A DNA stretch of 64,000 nt from Gymnogyps californianus (GCF_018139145.2 NC_059479.1:6758001-6822000), one strand, 5' to 3'. Shown: positions 29,045 to 43,602, counted from the stretch's first letter. Made by a program: numbers and translations. Notes: generated by a model from the letters alone, not told the origin.

Positions 29045-30188
29045 GTTCTTTTGAGGAATGACCAACTACTAAAAGTTGAGAGAGAATTTAGAAGTATTTA
29101 ATGGAACATTAATTAGAATCAAACGTCTCTAAATGGTGATGTTTGCCTTATGAAGGGACTAAGTTTCCTGAAGCTTGTTTGCTTATTCAACTTTACCATC
29201 TGGTTTAATATAAAATATTACATTTCCTTATGGATAGTGATTCTGTCGTATTTTTAGAGGCCTCTAACTACATTAATACTACTAAAATGCTGGTTTATTT
29301 CCAATTGTGATTTAATTGAACAGTCCATTAAAGTGGAAGAAATGCCGCTGAGCTTAAGCTCTTTACTTGACTGTAGTTCTTTTTCGCTATGTGTCGAATT
29401 AATTTCAGAGTTTTGCATTAATAATATTCTTAAACTAGATGTTAAGAAGAATATATTTAGGAATAGAAGAAGACAGAAAGACTATCCTAAGTAATATTTA
29501 AAATGTGTACCCTTATTTGTATGTAAATTTAGGTATGTTAATTATTAAGAGATATTAATTGGATAATCACTGTGCCCATCAAATTTAATAAAGGTTGGAA
29601 TAAGTTGTTTAAAATTTGTGTAGAAAAACCATACTTATTAACTTATTAGAAGAGACCAATTAACTTAATATTCAGCTGATATGTAAATGAAAATTAGAAT
29701 TACATTTTCATCTAGATGAAATGTTTAAAATCAATTGTATATTCAAATTAGTTATTGGAACTGTTTTTGAAGTTATATCCTGGGATCAAAAAAGGCAACA
29801 CAACTTCATATAAAGAAAAGTTTGCGTTGATGGTGAAGTAGAGCAAGAAAAATAGATTAACTGAATCAGTTGTAGAACATTAAATAAGCTAGGCAGAATG
29901 TTCTCTGATTTTTTAAATATAAAACTTGTGTTTAAGAGTTAATTTTTTAATGACATGGAAACAGCTGCAACTTCAATAAGGATACTAAAATTGAAAGATT
30001 TCAGTGCCAGTTGAACATTTTAAGTATTATAAAAACATACGTCTCATCTATGCTATAAAATGTGAGTACCAACCATCTCCTGTCAACTTAGAGGACAGGC
30101 TGGGGAAAAAAAAAAAAAAAAATCTTTTGCAATGTTAGTGGTATTTAAACTCAGAAAATTTTTCCCACCTTTTACCAACTTTAAAAAA

Positions 30189-30263
30189 GTGGGTAAAAAA
30201 AAGCTTTCTTAAAAAAACTTGTGTTTTTTTTTAAACTTAAGAAGTTTAAAACTTTTTACCCAC
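30189..30263. repeat. long intronic inverted repeat (hairpin)
   Basis: The left arm GTGGGTAAAAAAAAGCTTTC (30189 onward, to 30212) pairs with the right arm at 30237-30263, whose reverse complement is GTGGGTAAAAAGTTTTAAAC followed by TTCTTAA. There are a few mismatches or bulges and a 24-base loop that itself can pair (CTTAAAAAAAC with the following T run and TTAAACTTAAG). Outside the arms, TTTACCAACTTT and CACTTTACC add weaker symmetry. Confidence 0.7.
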
Positions 30264-33200
30264 TTTACCACCAGCTGTGAGTTGTGAAGTTAAGAAGAAT
30301 ATTACCACTTTTAAAAAGATCACCCCACAATTATGTGGTGCAAATTTTAGTTAATAACTCTTTAGTGAACCAACAACACAAGTGACTGGAGCTAACCAAA
30401 GAATTCCCTTTCTGGTGTGCATTCTGGAAATGTGGGAGGGTTTTTTTGCTGGTTTCTAGTGAATGCAAAGCTTCCTTCAGCTGTGAAGAACTGGGTTATC
30501 AGTAATTTCATTGTTAATGCAAGAGGATAAGTTTCAGTGAGTAGCTGTAGAGGCTTGCAGATTCTGTGACCCTTTTCTGCGGTATGACCAGGATTAGCTA
30601 TCCTGAACAGTCCTTGCTGGGAGTTAGACAAAGCGGGAAGAATTGTACAAGTTTATTGCACCTGCAGTGGTTTAGAGTCATTCAGTCATTTTAATTAAAT
30701 TTATTTGCTACTTGTTTTGCCTCATTGTAATTTCTAGAGCTGCTGAAGAATTAATCTTTCTAGAACACTGCTAGGAAGAAAAAGGCAACTTTAATATATT
30801 ATAGGTAAGAGGGCTGAGTAAGTTGTCTTAGTGAGTTGACAAATTTGTATTATAGGAATGTCAGCTTTTTTCCTTAAGTGAGGCAAATTTAATTGTGCTT
30901 TTTGCCTTTCTCTAATAACCTTTGATCCTAGTTTTAATACAGGGCTTGATAATTGAATGATGATAATAAAGAATGAAGAACTGAATAAAGAGCTTGATTA
31001 GGTAGAGAGTTCAGACAAGGACCTTTATGAAAGCCCAGAGGGGAAATGACGGCATGCAGTCCAGTGCTCACAGTTAGCTGGAAAAGAAGTACCCATTTTC
31101 TTGCTTCTTTAACTGTTCATGGTGGAAGCTAATGCTTGCTGTTATATGCACCTATTTGAATGTGTTATTTCTTATATGCCTTTGACACTAATTTTGTAGA
31201 ACTATAAACAATTTGACCTTTTTCTAAGTGAATATAATCTTTGCACCTGACCTATTTTCAGAAGATGCCTCTAAGTTCAATATGTTTATCAGGCATTGAC
31301 CATGTGTTTTTAGAAACATGCATATGAAAGAGAAACCAAGGCAGGGTGGGGAAGGAGGAAATAAAATACCATTTGTGGTCATCTTCTGTTGATACATAAA
31401 AGCATAATGTATATAAAAATGTTTTGAATTCTAAGGAAACAACCCACTTGACAATTTCATAAGAGCTGTTTCAAGATACTTTTAAAATATTATGCAGATC
31501 AGCAAATGAGATTAAAACTTACTGCTCGTTTGGTAGTCAAACTACTTTGCAAAACAAATAAATGATCAATGTTCCATGACACTTCACAGCATGAAAGAAA
31601 GAAAGAAAGTACAAATTGGCTGAAGTGTTGTAAAGGATTATTCTTCACAGATGTTTAAGTCACACTCTTCTGTTGGCTTATACGTGTTTTGTTGCACTCT
31701 GTTTTCAGGATCTAAAGCATTTGACAACTTTTTTCTGTGCCATTTTAAGTAAAAACAGTAATTGGAGATTGCTCTACAAAAGTTAAAGCAAATTGTGTGA
31801 TTAATTTTAATTTCTATCTACTGCAGCTCAGTGAAGGTAGATCCTTTCAGGGCAGATGTTTTCAGTATGATATTTCTGAAATACAGAATGATTAGAAGAA
31901 TAACGTTTCAAGACTTTGCATGATGTTGGCTTATAGAGGCTCACAGAGAAATTTGTGGCAATGGAGATGTATAAAAAAAGATCGGAAGTTATGCTGAAAT
32001 GCTTCTTTTCTGATCCTTTCCTTTTCCTTGTTCCAGTCTGATCATATGAATTGTTTGAGACCATCTGGAGTGCCTTCATATTTATGTTCATTTTAGTATG
32101 AATTCATCATTATTCAGGCCACCCAAGTCTTTTCTGTGAAAGTTATTGCTGCTGCTTCTGGTAGCTGCCTGGTAGATAACGCCAGTAGAGAAATCATGGT
32201 TCCTCAAAGAGCTGTGGTAAAGCTTTGGGCAACAGAGACATAAGCACATAAAAATTTTTCTGTTTTGATAGTCAAGATCTGTGATTTGTCACATAACAAA
32301 GCTTTTCTTTCGGGGGGGTGGCACAAGGTGCTTCAGGAACACCACTGATAGTGAATATATTGAGGGAGAAATGTTTCTGTATTCTGCTAATTAAAATTAC
32401 GAGCTAGATTTGGAAGGTAATCATTCTTGCATTTAAATGAAAATTTTTAAGTGGATTAAAAATTCTCAGTACGTATTTTTCGCTTAAGTATCTCTTGTGA
32501 ATTACAGTCTGCTGCTAAGTAGGAGGAAATATTACTGATCACGTGCAAAATATGAAAGACATGGACATATTTTGGTAGCTAGTCTAATGAAATTGGTCTT
32601 GGGGATTTAAACTAATGAATCACTATTGTAGATACTTTTCAGTATCTCTGTCATTTACCATGTTACAACACTGTGATTTATAACCTCCTGTCTTTTTACC
32701 AGATCAGGAGGGAATTAGTCCTATGCTACCTTTTGCAAAGTGTCTGAAACATGAAGGTTATAGTGTCTTGGGCAGTAGTTTTACAAAATTTGTTTAAAAG
32801 GACAAAAAGACAAGAGGTTCAAAAGCAGGCAGTATGTTGCCTACAAAGTATGATGTCATGGGATCAGAAGTGAAAGAGTATACCAGAAGTATATCCTTAC
32901 TTTAGTATCTCTAGGTATATTGCTTTTTATATAAAACTTATTGTCGTGAATTTTAGCCAAAATCTCTTTATCCACTTTCTGAATCTGATTATTCTTTGGG
33001 ATACACAGATTGGGGCTTTTTGATGGTGTGAACTTGGAAAGTCTTAGGATCAAATATATCCCATAGTGTATCTTTAAAATGCCTTTGACCTTATTTGGTA
33101 ACTATCAATACTGGTAGGATTCATATTATTTATTTTATAACTTGCTGTAAGTGTAGATAATAACTGAACAGAAACCAGTTTGGGTTTCATTTTAATTAAA

Positions 33201-34070
33201 AACTGCAAAAGTAAAGGCCTTGTTAGATGTAGCACTGATGTGATCTGTAAATATCACAATTAACAGCTCACATCAGTACAATGGCAGACAATATTTCATG
33301 AACAATAGTACTAATGTGACCTGGCTTTATACAAATATCTGACTAATGAAGCTTGACCTCCTGTGTCTCAAACTCACGTAGATACTCCCATGTCCTTCCA
33401 CAAGGGTCCCTAAGAATTCATTGTGTCTCTCCCCTCTTGCTCTCCCAGTGACCAAGAGCAAGTTGAGAGCTATGCGTCAGCTCAGTAAGAGAGTCTGAAA
33501 ATGGAAAGTGTAATTCTTTAGCTTAATCAGACTGGAGTGTAGCTGTTTGCATTTGTGCTGGTCTCAGCACACACACTTGAGAGATTGTTGTGCCATTTCT
33601 GAAGGAAGAAAAACTGAGAAGCTTAGTTTTAGGAAATTGGTAAATATCAGAGTTTAAGGGTCGCTTCACTGGAGATGTGATGAAATGTTTGCCATGCGTA
33701 CCTTCAGGCTGATCTTCGGTTCTTGTTAACTGGTAGAACTGGCTTACATTGCCTTTGCTGGGAGGAAGGGTTTTGGCAGTGTGCATTTATTGCCACTGAG
33801 TTTGGAATTTACAAGTTAAATGGTTTGGTAACACAAAGCCCACTCTTACTTTCAGTATGTTGCTTCACTGAATTTTTTCAGGCAAAGTGTATGGTTTGGG
33901 GAAAAATACCTGTGGGTAGATGCAGATTCCTGGAAATATAAGATAGTCAATGAAAACATACGGAAACTGTAGTCTTGCTGGCTGCACAATATTGTTTTTT
34001 AATATAAGCTATTTAGCATAAATAAGCTTTTGGTTTTTTACGTTCTGATTTAATGTTTCTTATTTTGTAG

Positions 34071-34316
<246 letters not shown>

Positions 34317-37300
34317 TGAAGCTATAAAACTTTTAAGTGCAGATTCATGAAACTCATGACACATGAGAAAGTACCCTAAACAGGGAAAAACATTCAATCA
34401 TGTAGTTTACTGGCTGCACCTCCGTTTTTAAGAGCGGATAGACAAATACTTTTGGAGCATACAAGTAGAACAGCTTTTTCGATCTGAATTTGTTCAACTA
34501 TCATCTTGTCAATAGAATATACATAGAGCTCTGAATATGTTAAATAGCTCTAGCTACTCTTCTTTCTTCCCATCTTCTACCTAGCTATCCCTCAAGCAGC
34601 GTCACAGAAATAAGTATTTGGGATTAAAGATGAACATTGTTAACCTAAGTTTAACTTCAGTTGTGGTGACAAAATATGGGATGCAATGAGAACTTCAGAA
34701 TCTATAACAGTCAGAATTTAATGTGCGGTTCTTGTTTGTTTATATGGTAAAATGTGTGTTAAGGCATTGATCAGAACTTGACCGTTTCAGTTCGTAAAGT
34801 GCCTTTGAAAGTATCTTCAAAATAAAGGGACGCAACATTTGTAAACAGATGAAAAAAAAAAGCATAAATCTTGCAGAGGAATTTTTCAGTTATTTTTTGT
34901 TTGGTCTAATCAGAGGATCTAGGTTTCAAGTCCCTTTTTTTGGGCACCATGAGGAAATCTGACATGTACCTCAAGGAGATTTAACCTTGGAGGAAAATAA
35001 TATTTCAAATACACAGCAAGTGTGATCTAACATATTTCAGTAGAGAAAGACTCTGCTTGCTGTAGTTTAATGCAAAGATGTTGCTAACTTCTGATAAAAT
35101 AAAAACCATCACCTGAGAAAAACTTTCATTCTTTAATAGTTTTTTTTGAAAGAGAGGCCAAGTTGAAGGCTTTTTTTCATAGATCTAGTGCTGCATTTTC
35201 TTTTCAGTAGTAGTGGAATCTAAAGGGAAATTAATGTTTTAAGTAGACAACTACTTGTTAATGAGGGGGAGGGGAAATGATGACTGTGCTGGAATGGTAC
35301 TCTAGCGTAGCATAGATATGAGAAGGTATTCTTGCACTCCAGGTGATAGATTTATGAATTGCTGTCAATGCAAATCCCACAGATGTTGACACAGCTAATG
35401 TAGATTGACTAATCCTGCAAATTGTTCTCTACTGAACTGAATAATTGCTGAAGCATAGCTATCTGTGCTTACAGCTAAATTCCATTTAAAATAACTGAGA
35501 CAAAAATCTATGACTATTTAATTCAGCTTTGCCCTCAAACAAAATCTATTCGTTAACCTTTTTTTGTTTTCAAGATAGATATTTCTGAGGGAAGTGTGTG
35601 TCGTCCCCCCCCGTGAAATTTAGAGAAAATACTTGAACATTCTCTATAATGAAATGTTCACTGTGCTGTTGCGTTTAGGTACTAGGTATATTTTGTTATA
35701 AGGTGATGTCTAAAAATAAAATCATCACAAAGGTGGTGATGGTTGTTGGAGCACAAAAGAAGGGTTTACCAAAATCTAGACATGAAATTGTATCACTAAT
35801 AGCTCTACATACTGATTACACTTTCTGAATTATCACTCATAAGTTCCAAACTTAGAACAAATCACTTAAGTTAATGGAAATGTAGGTAAGTTTCTCTAGA
35901 CAGTGACGTGTACATTGTCTGCAATTTAAATTTATTGTTTATTACTCACGTTAAAAAATACTTTATGTATTTGCCATTTTAATTTGCATTAGATTAGTAA
36001 ATAGAGTGCTTTTGTGACAGTTATTTTTTCTCAAATGTTTTTGTACCTGTACTTATGCTTTAGTATCATATTTAGAGAAGTAACCTTCTACTCCATTGAT
36101 GTTTAATTTTATAAATAAGAGGTGTTTACACAGTTAGTATTCGCAATGGATTTTTTTTTTTAATTACTGTTAAGAATCCAAATTTATATTTGGGTAATGA
36201 CTCTTTTTATGCATTGATTATTTTCAACTGATAATTGCATTTGGTTCCTTTGTTTAATAGCTTTCAAATTCTACCCTCCCATTTTCCACCCAAAATAGTA
36301 AGATGGCTTTATTGGCTTTGTGTTATTAACTAAGACTACAGTGTGACAGGCCTTTGTTAACTGTTGAGAATAGTACAAAATATTAAACTATATCAGGTGG
36401 CGGTATCTTTTATAAGCACCGGGTTTAATATCTGTCTACAGCCACTTCCCAGCTTTATTATGTTATTCAAACAGTCTCAAAATTTACGATTGTTGGTCAA
36501 TAATTGGCCTTCATTGTGAAAATGAAAACTTGTGTATGTGTAAGCATGGTAGGGTGAGCGTATTGTCCTGTTTACTGAAATCTTGCTGTGAATTAAAATT
36601 TGTGATTTGTATTTCTTGGCTGAAGAAGGCAATAAGAGAAATAAGTGACATCTAACAGCAAGAACAAGGTAGCAGTCTGTTTGCCAGTGTCATGGAGCTT
36701 ACATGTTTTTGCTGTGTGGGGCATCTTCATGCTACTAAATTTGGAAGACTGTGTGAACACTGAAAGGCGTTTTTTTTTTTAATTTTTTTTTTTTATTTCT
36801 TTTGTGTGGTGGCAATTTCAGAAGGCACTGTTACCATATTAGAGGTCTTCCTTGAATAATTTTCAAGTGTCTTCGTTTCTTCTCCCAGGGAATGTATTTC
36901 AGTCTTCAGGCTTGTTTAGAGGAATTTGGGAGCCTTTATTTTGCATTTTGATAGAATACCTGTAAAGCATAAAAATTACTAAACTTGTTTTAATATTTTG
37001 TGAAATATTTTGTGCCCTGTTTTTATGTATGGAACCATAATGAGCAATAGGATGTTGCAATTTAGAAGTCACCGTTCCATAACCTCAGGTGCATTGTTAG
37101 AGTAGAAGTCAGATATGATGTGCCAAAGAAACTTTGTCCTAATTTTTGTTTTGCTTGCCATGGAACCTGCTGCTTTTTTTTTTTTTTCTAAGCAACTTTA
37201 GAATGAGGAGAAGAATTTCTTACCAGTTTTAAACATACTTGTCTAAAGAAAGAACTGCTTCAATAGGAGTTTTAAAATCAAGCAAGACCATCTGGCTTAA

Positions 37301-38160
37301 TGTTTTAAAATGTTGGTCATTTCTTTGTCTAATTTTTTTACTTTTTTTGGTGACTCTCCCTGTAAGATACTTGATGAGACAAAGTAAGATATAAGTTAAA
37401 AACTAGTATTATCCTCTGAATATTGTTGTTCTGGAAGGACTTCAGCTGTTATGTGAACAGAATTTATAATAAATCTAGCTAACTGTGACTCATATGTTAG
37501 TTTGTAGCTGCTCTTAACTGTAGGTTGATGTTTTGCCCAAAGACAAGGATTTAAGTCTCAGAAAAAATAACCAGAAAACATATTAGGATAAGGAGAATCA
37601 AACCAGTGGATAATTCGATCAATGGTTTTTAAAGGCTTGATGTTTGTGGTTTGGTTTTTTTTTTCTTCTTTTTTAGACCACTGATTTATACTGTCTTTAG
37701 TGTCAGTGGACTTTCTGCCCATGATAAGAGAACTTTTAATTTTTTTTTTTTTTGAGCCAGCTGTCAGCAGGGTAGAACACATGTCTGTGTGTACACATTT
37801 CTATGTGCAGAATACAGAGTTGTTTTAATGATGAGGTATCCTAACGTGATGAATTCACTTTTCAATAAAACCTGATTTTTGTATTGATTTTTTTTGTCAT
37901 CCTTGAACAATCTTAAAATTAATTGTCTGTTTAGTAGACGTAGTACTTACGTTATATGATCTGAAAAAAGAAAAGAAAAAAGGCAGGTATTGATCTGGGA
38001 TAAATGTTGTTTTTTGTAAAATAAATGTTCTTAAAACAGAGCTGGTCATTTCATACACAGAAACCTGTTATTGTGTAACAACTATTATTAAAACATGATA
38101 AAGAAAATAAAGCAAAGAAAGCATGAATTCAAACCTGTCTGGTCATAGCTAAAAAGCTAA

Positions 38161-38472
38161 TGCCTGTATAGTAATTGCAAATCCTTAAAAACAGATTATC
38201 TTTCTGATGTTATATTGCAGTGTATGATGTTATTGAAGAAAGAAATTATTTGTAAACAACCTTTGGCAGAAGGCAGAGAACTTAATTTTGCTCAAATGAG
38301 AGAGATCAACATTAGAATTCATGTGCTGTATCAAGACTGGCAAGCAGTAGCGGCTATTCTGGTGTATGCGCTAGAGCATTCAGGATTGCCTAAATGTCAA
38401 GTGCTCTGTGAAAATATAAATATGGCAGAAAAAGTGGTAAAGTTCAGGGAGGCTGCTGTAGTAATTCACTAA
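38161..38472 (+). other. unrecognised coding-like segment, possible alternative exon or retrocopy fragment
   Basis: A frame stays open for 103 codons from 38161 to a TAA at 38470. From 38221 on, G sits mostly at codon positions 1 and 3 (about 28, 11 and 22 G at positions 1, 2 and 3 over 84 codons, hand count), unlike the surrounding intron. ATATTGCAG lies just before 38221 and GTAAAT begins at 38475, so exon-like borders exist, although the pyrimidine tract is weak. Position 38221 is in frame with the phase-0 end of the GNYMN exon. If spliced in, it would add about 83 residues and stop the protein inside FH2. The peptide (for example YQDWQAVAAILVYALEHSGL) looks helical, and I do not recognise it as DIAPH2 or any other family. 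A fragment of a retrocopy or a nested gene's exon is equally possible. Confidence 0.4.
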
Positions 38473-40594
38473 AGGTAAATGTTTTACCTGTTGCTGTGTT
38501 TGATTAATATGTGTGAATGATCCAACTGCTATTCTGAACCCCTATTGCAGCAGTTACTGTCTCTTATCAAGGACAGGAGAAGCCTCATAGTTTTATAAAG
38601 TTATGCTAGACAGAAATTTAATGGAAAGAGGTTTGCTTTAGGTATATGTAGGGTACAACTTCTGTTCTTTTTGTGGTAAATTAAGGTAAAGGCTAACAGC
38701 AAGCATCCCTCTGTTTTAGTAAAGCTTTTGTAGTATTCTAGCTGGATCAATGTGCATTTTATGTGATAAGTAATACTATGTTCTTTCTTGTTCATAGTGC
38801 AAATAGTACAAGACAAGCTGTTTATCTAGTTTGAATATTACTGACTAGGGTACCATTATTGTCTACCAGCCCCTTTTCTGTTAAGGTGGGAAAGATTTCT
38901 AGGATATGAAAAGTTACATAATCTCATACAAATCAATAGAAAGCTTTATTATAGCTATAATAATCAAATTTCACTCTAGTAGTAGTTGAAACATACATAA
39001 ATTTTTCCTTACGTTGGCTGTCACTTTTAACCCTCACACTCGAAAACTTAATACGAAAGTACCTGTAAAAAAAAAAAAAAAAAATTCTGGAAGTGGGTTA
39101 TGGTATGATTTGCATGTTTTAAATGCTTTACCAAGATACTACATGTAAAGGGAGATTTTTGTTATATTGATGTTATTTCTGAGCTATAGACCTAAACATG
39201 GTACTCTGTATATTACTTGATTTGAATGGGTGTGCTGTGAGTATTATGCTCTGTGTATAGTAGTCTTTAATCCTTTCCCAAACAATGAATCTGATAGTAT
39301 TGACCACTCAAATTGATGCTTCAGCATTCAACTGGACGCTGCTTTGTGTAGCCTACACTGATCTACTGTTTCTTATTTTTTTTTTACTAAATGTGTTATT
39401 CCTAAATTCTGTCTCTCAGATAAAGAAAGGCCATAGAATCAAAACCTGTATTTGAAAATTTTAACACTACAGTGTTAGTGTCGTCTTTAAAAATAAATAA
39501 AATTGGAAAACCTGAAGTCAGTGACATGCATTGTTAATGTTTTGCAAATGCCATATGTACAGACGCTGCTCTGTAAAAGCTTTTATGTTCCAGTGTGTTA
39601 ATGCTACTAAAGACGTAGAAGTAAAACAATTATTTGTGTTCCAAATGGTGAATTCCGTTACTGTTGGTGCGTGTTGTTGGTTTACCAAGTCTCAGGGAAC
39701 TAGTATGACTTCTCTAATATGGTAATGCTTTGAAAATCAAAAGGATGAAAATACGAAGGACGTAATGCAAAAACATTTGAAAGACAGGGATTTTTAGGAT
39801 TCACAAACTTGTGTTCCAGTACATATATTTATTAGGTGGGAAGCAAAATCCTTTTATAACCCATTTTATTTGGTTTTGTTTTTTGTTTAACATACCTAGA
39901 TCACTACAAGGAAATTCCGCCTACTTCTAAAGATGTAACCCTTTGTACAGTCCACCTTTTCTTTTGCACTGGTCTATGTCCATACATACCCAGAGTTGTG
40001 AGTCTGGAACACTTAATAAGACTGTGAAATGGATGTCATTTTTCCTTTTTTGCTCCCATAAGAACCCATAGCATCACTTGAAATTTAGAACCCATAGAAT
40101 ATTTCATTGAAGTATGTGTTTCTGATTGAATTGTCTGTTAAGATGCATTTAAGAGCCACCATACTTTAAAAAAAAAAGTTCTAATCACTATTTACTCTAA
40201 ATCTTAGCTTCAGTTATCATCTGTGAAAGTAACGAGTAAAAGTGCAAGGAATTAAAAGAAGGGGGGAATAGTGATTTTTTTTTTCCCATGTTTTGCTATT
40301 AGTCTGCTAACCCAAATAAGACATTTCTTTAGTTGAGAAGACACTGACTAAACATCAGCTGCCTGAGTTTTTTTCCACATAGTAGTCTTTTGATGAGAAA
40401 CTAGATACTTAGTCTTGATTTTCTGTTTATTAACCATTTAATGTAACAGAGGCCCTAAGTGTACTTTGTTTGTAAGTCTAGCATCTTAAACTTGCCCTTT
40501 TCCAGAGCTCTTGCTTATAAAAGGATGGTTTAGCTTTATGCTGAAGGAAAATAATGGTATTGTAAAGTTGATGTTGTATTTAACACGGTGATAT

Positions 40595-41165
40595 TGTGAT
40601 GTGCTGCATGCAAAGTCCTGCACTTGGGACAGGCTTAAACTGCGGCAAAGGTGTTGTCTTGAGACCGGGAAGCAACTCTACAGAAAACCTGGAGTCTGTC
40701 CTAGTGGAAAAGCATGAGTCAGTAGTGTGCCCCAGCAGCAATGAACGCTAACAGCATCCTGGGCTTTATTGATAGGGGCATAGTCAAGAGATCACAGGTA
40801 GTGACTTTTTTTTGCTCTTAACTCAGAATTTGCTGGGTTGCATGAACATGGTGTTCAATATCCTGTACAAAAAATCTTTTTTATTGATAAACTTGAGTGG
40901 AGGACCACCAAGCTGGTCAGGGGCTGGAGCACTGAGGAAAGGCTGATGGAACTGGGCTTGTCCAGCCCAGAGAAACAAAGGTTTGGGGTGGGGGTAACCT
41001 GTAGCAACCTTCCAATACCAAGTTACTGTAAAGGTGGAACCAAGCTTTTTAGCAAAGTGTACAGCAAAAGAATGAGAGAGGTTGTAAATTGGAACTAGGG
41101 ACACTTGAACTGGATATGAGAAAAACAGATTTCACATTCTTGAAAGATGACTTTTTAATTCAGAA
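40595..41165 (+). mobile_element. CR1 LINE fragment (3' part of ORF2), degraded
   Basis: The sequence follows the familiar CR1 3' region in order. It reads GTCCTGCACTTGGG, then GTGTGCCCCAGCAGC, GCATCCTGGGC, a degraded middle, AAGCTGGTCAGGGGCTGGAGC, GAGGAAAGGCTGATGGAACTGGG, CCAGCCCAGAGAA and finally TTTTTAGCAAAGTGTACAGC and GAACTGGATATGAG. Indels and substitutions break the reverse-transcriptase-derived frame everywhere, so it is inactive. Both ends are truncated and I saw no intact 3' terminal microsatellite. It lies in the same orientation as the host gene. CR1 is the dominant LINE of birds and other sauropsids, which supports the host assignment. Confidence 0.85.
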
Positions 41166-43428
41166 TACCCAGAATTGTCTTTTCCAGAAAGTAAAAAAAA
41201 AAAAGTTAAATTCTACCCAAGAATAAAAAGAGGAGACAAAAAATTTACCCTGAATACAAGTATACTGTGTGAATACAGAGAGTATAGAGACACAGCCATG
41301 CTGCTGTTAGCATTCCAGTTCCTATCTTTCATTTCTGTTTTTATATTTAAATAATATCTGCTAAACTACACTCAAAACCCACCTATTTTCCCTATCTTCT
41401 CATTATATTAGTAGGCTTAGAACTTGATTTTTAAAGTATATGCATTGATTCTAAAGATCAAACAGGGCTACATGTTACCCATTGTGTCTCTTAGCTATTG
41501 AAAATATGGATGAACGTAGCTGAGACGCGTTTCTTGATTGGGCCGAGGAAGTGAATCTGACACAGTTGTTTAAGATCTGAATGACTGTTTGCTAAAGGTT
41601 TTAAACAACTCAGCAGGTGCTAGTATTAACTCTTGTTAATATGATGTTACTGTTGGTGTCAAAACATGTTTCTGTTGTAATCTGAAGGCAAAATAATTTT
41701 GTCCATTTAGAAAAGAAATGCTTTATCCACTTGATGATGTCAGAGAGATCAAAGACTGCAAATCCCACAGTTCTTGTTCACAGACAAATTGAAATACAAT
41801 TTCTTTTTACCATGCAGATGTTTAGCCACTAAATCTACAATTTTTTGCAAGTTGGAAGAACTTCTATGTACATAACACATTAAAACCTTTTAACTGCATA
41901 CCATTACTGAGCATTGTTTACTCTTTAATCACGGAATTGGTATGAATTAAATTGCATTCTTAATTGCCTAAATACCTTATATTTTTAAAAGCCTGTTTTT
42001 CAACTGCACTCATTTATTCTTAACAGGGTAATCCTTAAAGCTGAAAGGCCTGTATTAAACTGAACATCGATGGCAAGCCTGTCATGAGGATTATAGAATT
42101 AGAACTTCTAGTGATTTAGAGAATGAGAAAACAAATAGGAGATTTTACACACACATTTATGTATTCTTCTTAAATAAATCCTTGATTTCATTTGTTGTGT
42201 ATGTTGTAGCTTACTTCTGTGTAAGAACTGTACTAGATGAGTTAGTAAAATGCAGTTAAAAAATCTTTACAGATATACTTGTATTCTAATTCTCAAACTC
42301 TTGCATACACCTACTCTCTCTATTGCCTTTGTAAATAAGAGGTAATCTCTGCTTCCACTAAATCTTCAGTCAGCTCAGACATTCATTCCTTGTGTCTGCA
42401 TAAAAATAGAGAAACTGAATTTGGACTTAAATTCATTTTCTCATTCTCTTAAGTTCATGCTGTTCCTTTGTATATATACACGCGCTCTGCCATGGGATTT
42501 GGCCACAAGTATCTATGTTTTCGTGGAAATTTGCCACTAGCCCTGTATTTTAACAATTATTTCAGAATTATTTTCGAAAAATAATAAACTGATTCTAGCA
42601 GTTAATGCACTTAGGTTAATGGAGAACAGAGGGTCTTATCATCTTCAAGAAGACTAGTTTATTTCAGACCACTAAAAATTGCCTCTGCAGTTGAGAGGAT
42701 AGTGAAAATGTGCAATTACTTATTTCTTCACACTGTGCACAATTTTCATGCAGTTTTTCATAAAACTGGACGTACTAAATGTCCTGTGCTGGCAGTTAGG
42801 ATTGCCTTTGCTTTTCTGTTGTCATTTTGTATTCTAGTAAGGTGGGGGTGCATTTACTTTATGTGTCTGTATAGAATTTTTCTGAAAGTCTTTAGAATAA
42901 AGCAGTATGCTTTAGATTTTGCTTCAATAAAAAATTGTGGATTTACGAGGAGTTTCTTTAACTTGACTGGTAAAAGAGTAAATTCTGACTTTTAGCATGC
43001 TGTCCAGCGATGCAGCATTTCAGAGGGATTCCTTAAGAAATCTGGCAATGGGGGGCATTGAAGGAAAGAACTAAATTGTGTTCTGTTTAATCTCTGTTCA
43101 CAGCTATTTTTTTTTTTATCACAGCGAGCATTCTGAACTGGCATTACTAAAACCTCAGAACTTTATGGACTATCTTCAGATTTTGTTCTCAGCATAATTA
43201 ATTATTCTTTAAAAAAATACAGCATAGGGATAGATTCCCTTTGTAGTCTTAAATTATAAAGCATTGGAGAAATTTCATTTTTTAGATAATTTGTTTCATT
43301 TGCAGGCAACCAGTGTAGTTAACTTTTTGCTAATGAGTTTACATCTGCAATATTCACTTTATTTAAACATTTTACTAAAAAAAAGTGATATTTTTTCTCT
43401 TTTGTTTTCTCCTGTGTTCACTTCTTAG

Positions 43429-43602
<174 letters not shown>

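Noticed and set aside
40823..41104. Open frames of 86 (+) and 93 (-) codons
   Set aside because: They fall inside the degraded CR1 fragment. The plus frame is a broken echo of the LINE reverse-transcriptase gene and the minus frame is its shadow.
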